Origin: Taudactylus pleione
Taxonomy: Eukaryota; Chordata; Amphibia; Anura; Myobatrachidae
Assembly (NCBI GenBank): GCA_031769625.1
Contig: JAUIMM010000115.1
Span: 16,012,501 to 16,076,500 of the forward strand
Direction: 5' to 3'
DNA length: 64,000 nt
The notes under the pieces are model-generated. The model was not told the DNA's origin. It did not search any database and saw only the letters and a program-made list of their open reading frames with translations. Positions within the stretch are counted from its first letter, which is position 1. Every line of letters begins with the position of its first letter. The position numbers and the translations under genes were made by a program. Positions 10,795-22,062 of the stretch are shown here, piece after piece.

Positions 10795-11246
10795 ACAACA
10801 TTCATCGTGTCAATATGACCACATCGACATTAATCACGTCGACACTGATGAAATGTTGACATGATTAGAATGACAACAAAACTTTCCTGGTGATCTAGCA
10901 GCGATTTATCTGGTTTGGTGGGTCTGAAGGCTTCAGTGGTGTCTTCCGGGTCCAGCTGACAGCTTAAGGTCACTTACAGCTGATCGTGCATCAGTTCCAG
11001 CAGTGAGTATCACTGACCCATCACCCTCCCCTTAGTGCCTAACTCTAACCTCTCCTACAACAGCATAACCCTAACCGTCCCTTCCTGTAGCCTAACCCTA
11101 ATCCTCCCCCTGCTGCAGCACAATCCTAAACCTCCAGTCCATGCAGAATGTCAACATATTTCATTTCAACGTTGAAAAAATGTCTACATCATAATTGTCG
11201 ACATTGTGGTATCGACATTAGAATTGTCTGCTAATGACTGCATCCC
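10795..11246. mobile_element. MITE with telomere-like CCTAACCC motifs, copy 1
   Basis: TCGACA/TGTCGA-type motifs flank a C-rich core with repeated CCTAACCCTAA phrases (CCTAACTCTAACC, ATAACCCTAACCG, CCTAACCCTAATCC). The right end GACTGCATCCC matches the reverse complement of the left end of the copy at 26498 (GGTATGCGGTC). The interspersed spacers between CCTAACCC phrases argue against true telomeric DNA. The left boundary is approximate. Confidence 0.6.
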
Positions 11247-11798
11247 ATTTATTAGCACTTCCACAAAATTTGGTTTACAGGCTATTGATGAGGAAAGATG
11301 CATCAGATATAGGGCCTGGTTCTGAGTGGTACTGTATGAATGTGTGTTATGCAAATGCAATGAAGCACTTACAGATGGAGTTGCATAATGAGTTGTGACA
11401 AATGAAGTGTGTACCTTGTAGCTGATCTTTAGTCCTCTAAGAATTTTGTTTTAATTTCCTTCTCTGAAAATGCAAGGGTTACATTACACCAGGTTTGCAC
11501 TTTCTCAGTAGTAAACAGCATCAGTATGAGCACAGGAGAGTGCATGGAGAGGGGGTGGGGTTTAGACAGTTGTGCTGCAATACTATTAAACTAATCACCA
11601 TTAGAAAGAGTTGTAGGTAAATGTAGTGGTTGGGAAGGGTGTAAAAAAGACTGCAGACATCTTTATTCTGTGTGGACACACACTAGCTAGCAAATGCAAT
11701 CTGCAACAGACTACTGTCACTGTGCATCTATTTGTCAGACACTAGCAGCAAGCAACTGCAATCTGCAAGCAGGTTCTTCTGTACGTTTGATAGAGAAC
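11247..11798. other. Non-coding spacer
   Basis: No gene or repeat recognised. Contains short repeats of CTGCAA/GCAATCTGCAA near 11690-11770. Confidence 0.4.
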
Positions 11799-11801
11799 TT
11801 A

Positions 11802-12339
11802 GGGCCTGATTCAGGTTGGTTCGCAAGGCTGCGTTCGCACGCAGCCAGTCAATCTTTGCAATCTGCACATGCGTAGAAGATGCAGTGCGCATGCGCAAAC
11901 CGGCCACGGCAATCGGGAAGCGATCGCAGTGAGCACACAGAGTCTTCACAGAGTGATTGACAGGAAGTCACCGTTTGAGGGTGGTGACAGGGGTGGTCAG
12001 AAAAAACGCAGGCGTGCCTGGGCGTTTAAACGCTGTTACAGGGACGTACATAATTAAGCTCCTGCAATAGCATATGCTGTCAGAAGTCTAGATGGCGACA
12101 TGAAGTTTAGCAGTTTCTGCAGCAAGGTCAGGTCAACCACAACTGTGCAAATAGTTCCGATGTTACTCGATGGTACCGATGTTTTCGCTGACTTGCAGAT
12201 GCATGTCATGGGAAGTGGGCAGGCTTTATACAGTGATGGGCGTCTTGGTATAGTGCTGCGGTTGCCGTGCAATTGCATATTTTCACAGCGAGCGGGGTGC
12301 GTACGAATGCAGCCTTGCGAACCAACCTGAATCAGGCCC
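11802..12339. mobile_element. Foldback element, Harbinger-like, TTA duplication
   Basis: Begins GGGCCTGATTCAGGTTGGTT and ends AACCAACCTGAATCAGGCCC, a 28-bp inverted repeat counting the adjacent CGCAAGGC, with TTA on both sides. The longer and better-conserved arms than in other copies suggest a younger insertion. No coding sequence. Confidence 0.88.
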
Positions 12340-12419
12340 TTAGAGTTACTTACAATTGTTTTTCACAAGGATATATATCTACAGTGCACTGCATTATATA
12401 TTGTGTATGAGGGCAGAGA

Positions 12420-12710
12420 CTAAGGGGATAAATGTAATATGTTACGAATTTGTTAAAAATTAGAGTTTAGCGCTAAACTCGCATTTCTTACTCATTCGCA
12501 AATGTAATAGGGTGCGACTATAGTAAAACTTGCATTTTTCTGGCTTTACTATAACTCGCAAAAAACATCTTGCATCCAGATGTTTTCCCATTCTATAGAT
12601 AGAACTCGGGCAATGTAATAGAGTGCGAGTGCTTCACTCGCACATATTACTGCCTGAGAACTCGCAAAAACAACAGACCAGCTTCAGGATAGCGAGTTTA
12701 TCATGAGTAG
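12420..12710. repeat. Unclassified repeat with AATGTAATA / CTCGCA motifs
   Basis: The phrases AATGTAATA, GCGACT/GCGAGT and ACTCGCA recur at 12433, 12492, 12612 and 12660, and AGAGTTTAGCGCTAAACTCG forms a palindrome. This looks like a MITE-type repeat, but the termini could not be placed. Confidence 0.4.
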
Positions 12711-12894
12711 GTCAGAGTAACACAGAAACATGCACATATCCATGAGATACGTGCATGCTTCTGTGTGTACATAAGAAAATACTAGTTTATTATAAAAAAA
12801 ATGTTCTGCACCCCCTTCCCAGAAACATAACCAGCCCGAGCTCTGTACAGCCTGTGCTGGTTTTTTGATTACAGGTACCCTATGGATTCCTACT

Positions 12895-13520
12895 GTAGAA
12901 GGGGACATGATGGCTTCAGGGATACTAGGTGAGTATGTGTGTCAGTGAGTGTGTCAGTTTGCATGTGTGTTTAAATAAAATTGTACTTTCACAGTGTCTT
13001 GTCTTTATTTTAATATTTCTTTTGCAGTGAAACTACAGGTACCAGCGGACCCGTAATGTCTCGCATTTGGTACTTGAGGTTCTCCAAGTACCAGCATGCG
13101 GGGGAGGCTTGCTGGGACCTGTTGTTCCACAGCAATATTTATGGTTCTATTTTTCACAAACCATTTAAACTGTCAACTCAGCGCCCACCAGCCAGGGGTG
13201 CCGGGGATAGCCCCAAGCTATCAGCCAAGGCCTGGGGTGCCCTGGAAATGGGGACCCCTTTATTGGGGGGGTCCCTACCTTCCCAGCGATCCCAGGTCTA
13301 GGTTGACTAGTGCTCAGGGGTAATGCGTTGGCTGGGGAACCCGGTGAAAGGGTTTTCTTGGCTGTGGCATTACTCCCACGCTAGAGTCCGGTGCTGGTTA
13401 TGGAAATTATAGGGGACCCCTACTCGTTTTGTCCCCTGATTTTCCACAACCAGGACCGGATTAGAAAAGCCCTGTGCTGGTACTTAAAATACAGGGGCCC
13501 CCTATGCATTTTGGCCCCTG
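12895..13520 (+). repeat. Unclassified interspersed repeat, copy 1
   Basis: Shares order and wording with 50671-51130: a CCAAGTRYCAGCATG phrase, GGCTTGCTGGGA versus GGACTTGCTGGGA, a GGGGACCC-type block, and GTGCTGGTTATRRAAAWTA followed by AGGGGACCCC/AGGGGAACCCC. The two are diverged copies of one dispersed family. No reading frame stays intact in both. A polypyrimidine tract and CAG near 13025 resemble a splice acceptor but follow no known exon. Confidence 0.5.
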
Positions 13521-13555
13521 TATTTTAAAAATGGCATTCCAAATCTAAATAATCT

Positions 13556-14990
13556 TTGACAATCTTAATGAACACATTACCTCTAACTATGAAGGGAAAA
13601 GTTTCTGTCAAAAAGCATAACATTTCCAACATGCCATACACTATACACAGTGGCAAGGAAAGGCTTAGCCTCACACCATACCTTTTCTTTGTGAGTTGTG
13701 GTCCTGCTACTGGTTTTTCATGCACTAGAGTGCCTATTGTGACCTTGCATGCACCACCTTCTCACTCTAGAGTCTAGATGTTCACCTTTAAAATAGGCAA
13801 ATCAGTGCACAAAAAGAACACTAATGCTGAAGAAGAAATTGTACTTTCACAAACTTCACAGATTCCTGAGGAAAGCCTAAGGGTGTCCACTAGTGCTATG
13901 TGTGAGTCTGAAATTTCTGATTCTGACACTGCAATCCTGGAGAAGCCCTCTTTCTACCATTTCTGTAACCTCAGCAAATGTGAGGATGAGTAGTAGTAAA
14001 AATAATGATGATGATGGTTTAGACATTGAAATTGAGACTGTTACTTTAGAAGTGCAACAGGATGAGGGGGTAATTGTTCATCTGACACTAATGGGTATGA
14101 CGATGATGATGATGATTTATTATTTATTATTTATTTTATTTATTAACAGTTTCTTATATAGATGATGATGATAAATGTGATGTCACAAGAACAAGTGGAT
14201 AAAAATCAGAAGGATTATGTTTTTTGAGACTAAGTAAGTCGGCCACCAGTGGCAGCACTTCATGGCAGTGTTAGAAAGTGCATTGCCATGTCTGAGCACA
14301 ATACACATGTGGAAACATTTTTAACCAAATCCTAATAACATTTGTCAAGGCATCTGTAAAATTTGCAGTGCCATAGTATATGGAGGTTAGGGTAGTAACC
14401 ATCTAGGCACCACCGCCCTGTTTCGTCATTTGCAGCAAGTTCATTCAAGTGTTAATCAAAATCTTGAAAATAATATATATTATCAAGCAGTCCAGCATCA
14501 CTTACTGTACCAGAAGCATGGATAAAGCATGCACATGCGATTTCCACCACCAACATCTTCATTATCAACCTCCTCATTAGCATTCGGAGTCCTGCATCCA
14601 ATTTGAAAAAAACTGAAGATTGCAGCAGCTGCAAGAACAGTTTCATATGCCATGCCACCAACTGAAGCAAGAGGTAGCAACCAGATCGAATTCCACCCAT
14701 TATATGCTTCAGTGACTAGAGCAACAGCAACAAGCCATCATGACATACACATCACAACATGTGATAGGAAGAAGGTGGACATATTACCATCTTATTACTG
14801 CACACTGAAAAATTCTCTTGGTTTTATGAAAGCTACTGAAACCATTTGAAATTGTAATATGTGATGTGATTTGAGACACTGCTGACCTGCCTCAGGTCAA
14901 ACCCTTAATTAAGTTACTAGAAAAGCCGCTAGAGAAGCTGAAGGATGAGATGAAACTAAGCAATTCCGCTACTGTACACCACATACAACT
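13556..14990 (+). pseudogene. hAT transposase remnant (copy D)
   Basis: A decayed relative of the hAT transposases at 31-38 kb and 53-55 kb. In order: the N-terminal block with SQIPEESLRVST (13800-13980; SEKSQIPEES in the others), an acidic Asp-rich run (about 14000-14110), a BED finger remnant near 14340-14450 (NHLGTTALFRHLQQVH-like), a Q-I-E-F-H-P-L-Y-A block near 14690, and a KPF...LLEK.LEKLKDEM block near 14840-14960. The region carrying the catalytic acidic residues is mostly deleted and frames shift repeatedly. The matching 3' end is at 15500-15588, separated by unrelated sequence. Non-functional. Confidence 0.65.
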
Positions 14991-15499
14991 GTCACACTGC
15001 CTATATACTTTGAGTATCCATCGCAGTCAGGGTAAAGTGTGCTATCTGTGACATACGGTTAAGAGTCCCTCCAGACAAGGGAACTCTGACATCCCTATGT
15101 GTACAATCATAGATGGACTACTTACTTAGTTACACACACAGTGTACATAGGGTGATGGAAGTAACATATGGAGAGCAACCCTCTAAAGGGGCACACTCAC
15201 CACCCAAGTAATTCCTATTCTACACATTGTCTAACCAGAGTCAAGTTGCAACACCAAGTTGTGCAGCTGGCACAATACGGATAGAGGCCCCCTAAAGGAG
15301 CCATCCAAACTCCCTTACAACCACACCCAGATTTGGACTGTTTTAACCCATAAGTTGTTGAAAATTGGAGCATTGTGTCTGCCAAACATTAAATAACTTT
15401 ATTTCCATATATTAGAGTTACTTAGATTTCTTATATACATTCATTCATTTAACATTCAGATACATTATTATTTTTATCCTCAGTACCCAGATCTATTTT
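14991..15499. other. Non-coding, probable insertion inside copy D
   Basis: Sequence with no counterpart in the other hAT copies lies between transposase text and the transposon 3' end. It may be a later insertion, but no clean target duplication was found. Confidence 0.35.
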
Positions 15500-15588
15500 A
15501 CCAAAACACCTGAGGCTGGTTTTTTCAAAACCAAAACATGATGATTATTTAGAACCAAAACCAAATCAAGTGTCTGTGCACATCTTTA
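15500..15588 (+). mobile_element. 3' terminal segment of hAT copy D
   Basis: CAAAACCAAAACATG, then AGAACCAAAACCAAATCAAG and GTGCACATCTTTA. It aligns with the 3' end of the element ending at 34258 (CCAAAACCAAAACACGGGG ... GCACATCTCTA). No matching duplication could be located because the 5' end is lost. Confidence 0.6.
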
Positions 15589-15835
15589 GTTCATTGTTTG
15601 TTCATTATTTTGCCATGTGTAGTGTTATGCATGTTAGCTCTGGGACCCTGACCCCCCAGGGAGGCCAGCACCGGGCTCCAGCATGCTGTGACAAACACTA
15701 ATTAATTTTCCCTTAAATTTCTTAAATGTATTAGCCAATTTTAGGGCTGACTTTCAAAAATGGTCCTTATTAAAGGCTGTCCTGGCTCGGGCGATTCAAT
15801 ACAATCAAAATTAACATACTGCTGAAGGTGTACCT
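15589..15835. other. Non-coding spacer
   Basis: No gene recognised. Contains a short GC-rich block (CCTGACCCCCCAGGGAGGCC) that could fold on itself. Confidence 0.35.
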
Positions 15836-16971
15836 TTTCAAACTCTTCCTTTTTCAATCCTGAATACCTTTTTTCAAGGAATTACAAGGAAGTTGGGTGG
15901 TTTACCTGAGGTAATTAGAGGCAGAGGCTTCAACAAGACATGTTAATTAGGCTTCACTCGTAGGGAGGCCTTCAGCTTTGTTGAAATGTCTCAAATGCAA
16001 GCCCTCAAGCAATATCCACTCATTGAATCACAGTCTATATGGGTCCCATCCTTCATTCTCCCATGGTTAAACAAATTTTCCCAGCATCCTATACTTGCCC
16101 GGATGTTAGCCTAGTGTCTAATCCCAATTTTATTCCAGGTCTACCTCCCACGTCTCTTACAGCCTGGTCTTCTGTGAAAGTGCTCTGCCTTGACCAACCA
16201 GTGAACTCAAATGGGGTATGATCTTTAGTGGTTCTCCAATCCAGTTTTAACCTTCTTCCCCACTTCTTTTGGATTTCTCTCCTGCTGAGGCATTCAATGG
16301 TCACCTTCCCCATCTGAATCTCACTGTTTGGCTACAGAGTTTGTTTAGATGGCTTGTTAAGCTCACCTCCCATGTATACTTTTGCCTGAGAGCTCAATAC
16401 AGAGCTTTGTGTGGAGCAGTGGTCTCGCATATTTCAATACACACATGCCAGCTTTTCCTCTATACTTGTACTGGAGACTCAGTACCATATATTCTCTCGA
16501 TGGTACAGGTATCCTACTATTTTTAAACAGATGTTTCTGAATAATTCAGATCTTTGCTGGTGGTGCAGTCAGGCACTAAACACAGCACTAAACACAGCAT
16601 TGCATGTATGATAGCATTGCTGTTAGGCTTCTGGCAGACCATTAGGAGACTCTCAGAGCTCATTACTGGATTCCCATTTCCTCATACCTCTAAATTCTGG
16701 TTCTTCAATTTTATGGATTTGTTCCTCTCTCAGTTTACAATAAATTCTGCTCAGACATCTAATGAATGCCGCTATCCCTGTTTATGGAGATCTTCCTCCC
16801 TATCCTTCCAACTCTCAGTGGTTTCAGATGAAGGATCTATAAATGACTATGGAAAATTTAACCTCCTTGGCTTTGCTGAAAAACTCAAACTTTACTGCCA
16901 CATGATTTGACTGGTTGAGATTTAAAGAATCTCACTGTATGTCTCATCTTAATGGCAATTCCCACCCTGTG
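15836..16971 (+). pseudogene. L1/Tx1-type LINE ORF2 C-terminal remnant
   Basis: The plus strand encodes, across frameshifts, text resembling the C-terminal region of L1-clade ORF2. A PILHSPMVKQIF block is followed near 16480-16590 by the characteristic ending RWYRYPTIFKQMF, then NNSDLCWWCSQA (the Cys-rich tail of L1/Tx1-type ORF2), and FWQTIRRLSELITGFPFP near 16630. Upstream endonuclease and reverse transcriptase domains are missing, so this is a 5'-truncated copy. Its 3' part continues after an insertion at 18010. Assignment is from memory of these motifs. Confidence 0.6.
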
Positions 16972-18009
16972 TTAGCAATGTTTGGTAGAGTCTGCACTAG
17001 TAAATCAAAATATGTACAGTTACAGTATACTAAAGTAAAAATAAATAATCAATCAACCAACATCTTGGTCTTGTCTGATTAAATTTTATAAGACACTTTG
17101 TTGGTTGCACTCTGAGACAACATTTGTGTAAACCACAATTACAACATTTTTGAAGAGAAACAGAAGAACAAACTAGTCTTTCTGGTGCACTCTTAACTGT
17201 ATATAGTGAAAAGTAAAAGAAAAAAAAAATTAAAGACACGTAATACTTAACATAATAAGTAACCCTTATTAAAAAAAGAGTATATTAAAGATACACTCTT
17301 AATACCTAGGATCAAAAAGAATAAATTTTTAGTTTATTAGATAATATGCATATATATATATATTAAATCGCATGTGCAATAACTCAATAATTGTTATTTC
17401 AGCGAAAATATTCTGTTAAACACAGTCCCTATTCCTCTCATTAATTTCCATGATTTGATTTATCGATAGGGAAATGGATTAGATACCCACCTTACTTTGA
17501 TGTGTAATTTATAAAGTACATAATCATATCATCATACGTCTAATTGATATCAGACCTGACACATCAAACTTAGAGCAGCCTCATTTCATTGCTAAGCATT
17601 TTGCACATGATTGATAACAAAGGAAATAAATAAATTAATGCATAAATTACATAATTGTCGTCACATCTTCATATGTCCAATCGATATCAGATCCGCAACC
17701 GCGGTATCTAAGAAGTCTCATCTCCTAGCATTTTGCACATAATTTATAACAGAGGTAATAAATAAATAGATGCATGCATGTACCAGTCATTACATAAAAA
17801 ACAGAGTATCAAACCCCATTTTGATAAGCTTCAAATTAGTAACACATTGCAGAACTCTGACATTGCGAAATAAGCAATTAATTCATATATAAGTATTAAA
17901 GGTAATGACCTACAGAATATGAGCTTAATTCAAATTCATTCACAAATGTATCATAGTTGTTTAGACTAGTTTGTTCTTCTGTTTCTCTGCAAAAATATCA
18001 TAATGTTAT
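16972..18009. mobile_element. 1-kb insertion splitting the LINE
   Basis: The 15-bp AATTCCCACCCTGTG occurs at 16957-16971 and again at 18010-18024, as expected for a target duplication of an inserted element. Inside, GAAACAGAAGAACAAACTAG at 17158 has its complement CTAGTTTGTTCTTCTGTTTC at 17965, an inverted repeat of about 27 bp. An approximately 130-bp direct repeat (TAATTGATATCAGA versus CAATCGATATCAGA, each followed by AGCATTTTGCACAT) lies at 17530-17790. No coding domain. The class is unknown; a 15-bp duplication is more typical of target-primed retroelements than of DNA transposons. Confidence 0.5.
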
Positions 18010-18480
18010 AATTCCCACCCTGTGCTATCTTCCTTTCATCTACAATCTCCCCCACTTAGTTCCTGATATTGGCCATTTTGTCTTTCACATACGACTCTCA
18101 CTAGACCTATGTTACAGTTGCTCCTTTTCTGCTCTCCCCCATCTTCCCCATGACTTCCTTACTTAGGAAGCCTCTTTCTTTCTATCCCACCCAAATGTAT
18201 GCTTCCTGGTTCTTTCCTTGGGTCCCTCCCCTGCTCCCATCCTTCCTCCTTTTTTTGTTGTTTTTATGTCCATGTTTATCTTCTATGCTTAATAATTGCA
18301 CACAGTGTCTACCTTCTTTTCTTACATTTCCTATGTTATCTTTGAAAAATGTATGTTACTTATGTCTCAATTTCCGTTGTTATATCCCTGTGTTTTCTAT
18401 CTAGATGGATTGTGATTGTTAATTGCTGTTTGTTTTAATAATCTCAGATTGCATTAAAATAAAAAATTGCTGTCCATAAG
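18010..18480 (+). mobile_element. 3' part of the split LINE with A-rich tail
   Basis: Pyrimidine-rich 3' untranslated-like sequence continuing the L1-type remnant and ending in an A-rich tract (ATTAAAATAAAAAATT at about 18454-18470). The open frames at 17957-18404 are compositional. Confidence 0.45.
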
Positions 18481-18623
18481 CATCACCCAACCTACCCAAA
18501 CAGCCTGGAAGAAGAATGGGCAAAAATCTCAACACACAGTATGTACATAAGTTAGAAACTTAGCTTAAACCTGTTGTTGTAACAAAAGGTGATTCTACCA
18601 AATACTAATCTTATGTAAGCAGC

Positions 18624-19760
18624 TGTCGAAGCTGAATAATTGGCTGAGACAAGTTCAGTTTAAAATGTAATCGCGGCGACGCCATCTGCAAATAAGATCG
18701 CAAGACGCCATTTTGCGAATGGCCGCCTAAGCGCCATTTTAGATAAACTCACATTTTAGTACATGTGGCGATGATACTATTAGCACCAAGCGATTGCATT
18801 TTTCACCATTTCTCATACACACATTAATACGCACATTTGCACTGTTAACTAGTCGCATATTAGTGAATACATAGGACTTTGTATGAAACCGCTGTTTTAT
18901 TAGCTTTATGCGCACGCATCTGCCCCAAGTTAACTAGCGTCCTTATATCAAACCCTCAATACCCACACATTACATATTCACACATAAGGTTCAATAAGCT
19001 TTAAAGTGTATGATTTAAGTTGGTTCAGTTAGTTTAAATGCTGAGAAATAAAGGTATTTGATAACTAAGGTATTATACATGCTAAACAAGTCGTGTTTGG
19101 TCTTGTACTGATGCGTACTCTTTTTACAGTATTCCGGTGTTATCAGTGGGGAGGTCGCATCATGCAAACTCAAGTTATGGATCGCAGAGCCTACAAGCAA
19201 CAAAATGTATATTTCATGAACAACTGTTAGAATGTTGCAGGGGGCGTGAAGAGGAAGATCCCCAGCTGTTAGAGGCAGGGAGAGTCTATTTGAACCACCA
19301 TGTTAAATGTGCTGTAACAGATGCTTCTCCCCTGGGAACCAATGACATCAGCAACAAACTTCCCTATTGTCCTGTTTATTCTGGGGGGGTATAAATATGT
19401 GTGCACGAATGCTGGTTCTCAGTCTTCGTGCTGAACGCTGTATGACTAGGGGTCTCTTGCTGATGCCTATCTCCGGGTCCGGAAGCACCTGCGTATGTAT
19501 ACTGTACTTGGGTCTGTATAATTTTCTTTTGCGCCTAAATTGTGTCTAGATCAATTGCGTGTAACTGTCTGAACTTTTACCTGAATAACACTTGTGCTTT
19601 GGAACCATAGATTCCACGTCTTAGTCTTTATTTATGGTATGACTGCGTACGCAAATTAGCGTCATCCTTAGAAGGTATAGGCAGGATATTAGAAGGTATA
19701 GGCAGGACATTAGAAGGTATAGGAAGGTGTGTATAGAGGTTCTGATCCAGTATTGTTACA
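18624..19760 (+). mobile_element. ERV-like LTR, copy 2
   Basis: Starts TGTCGAAGCTG and ends ATTGTTACA. It aligns with 7661-9149 in the same order. The promoter has CCAAT at 19339 and TATAAATA at 19390, and TGACATCA between them resembles a CREB/ATF site. Near the 3' end the phrase AGAAGGTATAGGCAGGATATT recurs three times as a short local duplication. No internal retroviral genes adjoin. Flanks show no obvious target duplication, so boundaries may be off by a few bases. At about 1.14 kb it is a long LTR. Confidence 0.65.
19339..19397 (+). promoter_or_regulatory. LTR core promoter: CCAAT and TATAAATA
   Basis: CCAAT at 19339-19343 and TATAAATA at 19390-19397, 51 bp apart, with a G7 run just before the TATA box, as in copy 1. 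Confidence 0.6.
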
Positions 19761-20594
19761 GTGTTTTTCAGTTTTTATTTTTTAAATATGCAAAGTATTA
19801 TTGTGAAAAGTGACTTTAAGAGACTTCTGTTTCACAATAAAAATATTGTCTGTAACAATCTGTGTGTCATTTGCAATACAGATAAATCTGTTGACTTTTT
19901 AGGGGGTCACTGTATATCACAGTTGTTATTTTTTTCAATCATTTAGATTTTTTAAAATTAATAGTTTAGGCAGTATTCAAAAATGGTTCAAATGCATACA
20001 ATTTTCACTGTGTACAGTGTGTGAAATAGGAAGACTTTTTTATACACGTGTGCAAAATTGAGACTGTGACTGCACACCCCTCCAGCAAAATTAGATAGTG
20101 GAAAGAAAAAGGCTTCTAATTTTACACACAGGAATTTGCTCTCCATAGACTTACTGTTTATCCCAGCACCAACCTGTTTTCCAAGTTGATCAGCATATAA
20201 ATCAAACAGTTCACTGAGCAATATATGCTAGGTGGGGCTTTCTATATTTATGATTTAGTATTCCACATATAATGCAGATAAGATGGGTAGGGCCAGTGTT
20301 ACCAGGTCACTCTTGTTCCTGAAGACATTCCCAGTTTTTACCATTACAAATCATTTCTGATCATCTTTATTTTTTAATATTTAAAACCAAGAAAAAACAA
20401 TGAGAGCGGCACTTACCAATTAGCAGCGGTTTGAAAGGAGTGTGTGAAACTCCAAGAAAAGAAATACATAAAATTAAAAAAAGAGAACGGCACTGTGTAG
20501 GTGTGAATATAATGTGGATATACCCAACAAATTCTCCATATGCGACTTGGTCAATGAACAATTAATTTAATAAATCTGAATACTGTGATACATA
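19761..20594. other. Non-coding spacer
   Basis: AT-rich sequence with no recognisable gene, transposon end or repeat. Confidence 0.4.
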
Positions 20595-21628
20595 GGGCCT
20601 TATTTATCAAGCTGCATCTCGGTCATCAGGCCGCACCATATCCTCCGGCTCTCATAGCCGCATCACGGCTAACCAATCCGCACCTCGGTTCTCAGGCCGC
20701 ACCAAATCCTCCGGCTTTCGCAGCCGCACCACAGCTAATCAAGTCGCTCCTCAGCATTCAACCACATTAATGCTACCAGCTACTTGCTGCATCAATTCAA
20801 CTGGCTATACCAGCCTCATCAATTCTTCCAGCTACTAGCTGCATCAATCCTACAGGCTATACCAGCCACATCAATTCTACCAGCTACTAGCTACATCAAT
20901 TCTACAGGTTATACCAGCCACATCAATTCTTTCAGCTACTTGCTGCATCAATCCTACAGGCAATACCAGCCACATCAATTCTTCCAGCTACTTGCTGCCT
21001 CAACTCAACGGGCTATGCCAGCCACATCAATTCTAACAGCTGCTTGCTGCATCAACCTTACAGGCTTTCCCAGCCACATCAATTCTACCAGCTACTAGCT
21101 ACATCAATTCTACAGGCTATACCAGCCACATCAACTCTACCAGGTACTAGCTGCATCAATTCAATAGGTTCAACCTGCCATCTCTAATCCTCCAGCTATA
21201 AGCTGCATTTATTCCACAGACTGTACCAGCCGCTTTATTTCACCAGCGGCAACTGCTGAGTATGTACCTCCAGTGCTGCATTAATCGCATCTATGCCACC
21301 AGTGCTGCATTAACCGCATCTATACCACCAGTGTCTTATTAGCAGCATCTTTTCCACCAGTGTTGCACAAGTCGCATCTCAGCTACCGGTTCTCATTTGT
21401 GTCATCTTCTATTCTGGTACTCCTGGGTGGTCTGCGTAAACCCCTATTACTTTGAGTTTAAGTCCAGGTGGCCGCATAAGTACCGATGAATCTAAGGGAA
21501 CAACGGGTGGCTGGTAGTGGCAGAAGATCTTGTCCTTGAGTTTTGGGGGTCCTGGAAAAACCGTAACAGGTACACAACAAGTTTTATCACTCGTTTTGAG
21601 TGATGAAACTCGTTGAAAAATAAGGCCT
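20595..21628. mobile_element. MITE carrying a minisatellite, ATA duplication
   Basis: Left end GGGCCTTATTTATCAA and right end TTGAAAAATAAGGCCT are inverted copies, with ATA just outside both. The interior is dominated by the 52-bp repeat array. No coding capacity. The ends resemble GGG-starting Harbinger-type MITEs. Confidence 0.65.
20787..21202 (+). repeat. 52-bp minisatellite, about 8 units
   Basis: The unit reads GCTGCATCAATCCTACAGGC followed by TATACCAGCCACATCAATTC and TACCAGCTACTA. About eight units run head to tail with 5-20% differences. Related but weaker units extend left to about 20620 (GCCGCACC, CTCAGGCCG) and right to about 21350. The 104-residue open frame here is an artefact of the repeat. 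Confidence 0.8.
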
Positions 21629-21993
21629 ATAATATCAAATATATAATTACTAAAATCAGTACATATATATGGCCATATAAAGGAGTACTTATCTAAAAGT
21701 TGAATAGTGTGCACACTAAATTTATATGTAAAAGGAATATCTTAAAATCCTGCTTTAATGCAGATTTTATTCTAAGTCATATTTATGTAAATTACTAAAA
21801 ATATTTTTTTTCATTATACTTTCCTCTTTTCACAATTTCCTCTACACCTTTCAATGCCTTTATAAATGGTAATAACTTTTTTTCAATACCTGTGAATAAA
21901 GGTTTTTGCAGTGCTTATCAGGTAAGTGTTTAATATATGTTTATTATATCAACATTTTTATTATCCAAGATAAGTAATATCATTTCTACTATA

Positions 21994-22062
21994 AGGGGTA
22001 TATTTACTAAAGCTTCTAAAACAAACAAGTGGTGAAGTTGCCCATAGCAACCAATCAGGTTT
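21994..22062 (+). mobile_element. One-ended MITE fragment
   Basis: GGGGTATATTTACTAAAGCT and AGTTGCCCATAGCAACCAAT match one arm of the MITE at 2416. The opposite arm is missing. Confidence 0.6.

Noticed and set aside
13020..13075. Polypyrimidine tract plus CAG as a splice acceptor of a host exon
   Set aside because: It lies in an interspersed repeat with a second diverged copy at 50671, and no exon frame is conserved.
20784..21098. Open frame of 104 residues with a repeating AAS.LQAIPATSI pattern
   Set aside because: Product of the 52-bp minisatellite; 52 is not a multiple of three, so the peptide repeat changes frame and cannot be a designed protein repeat.
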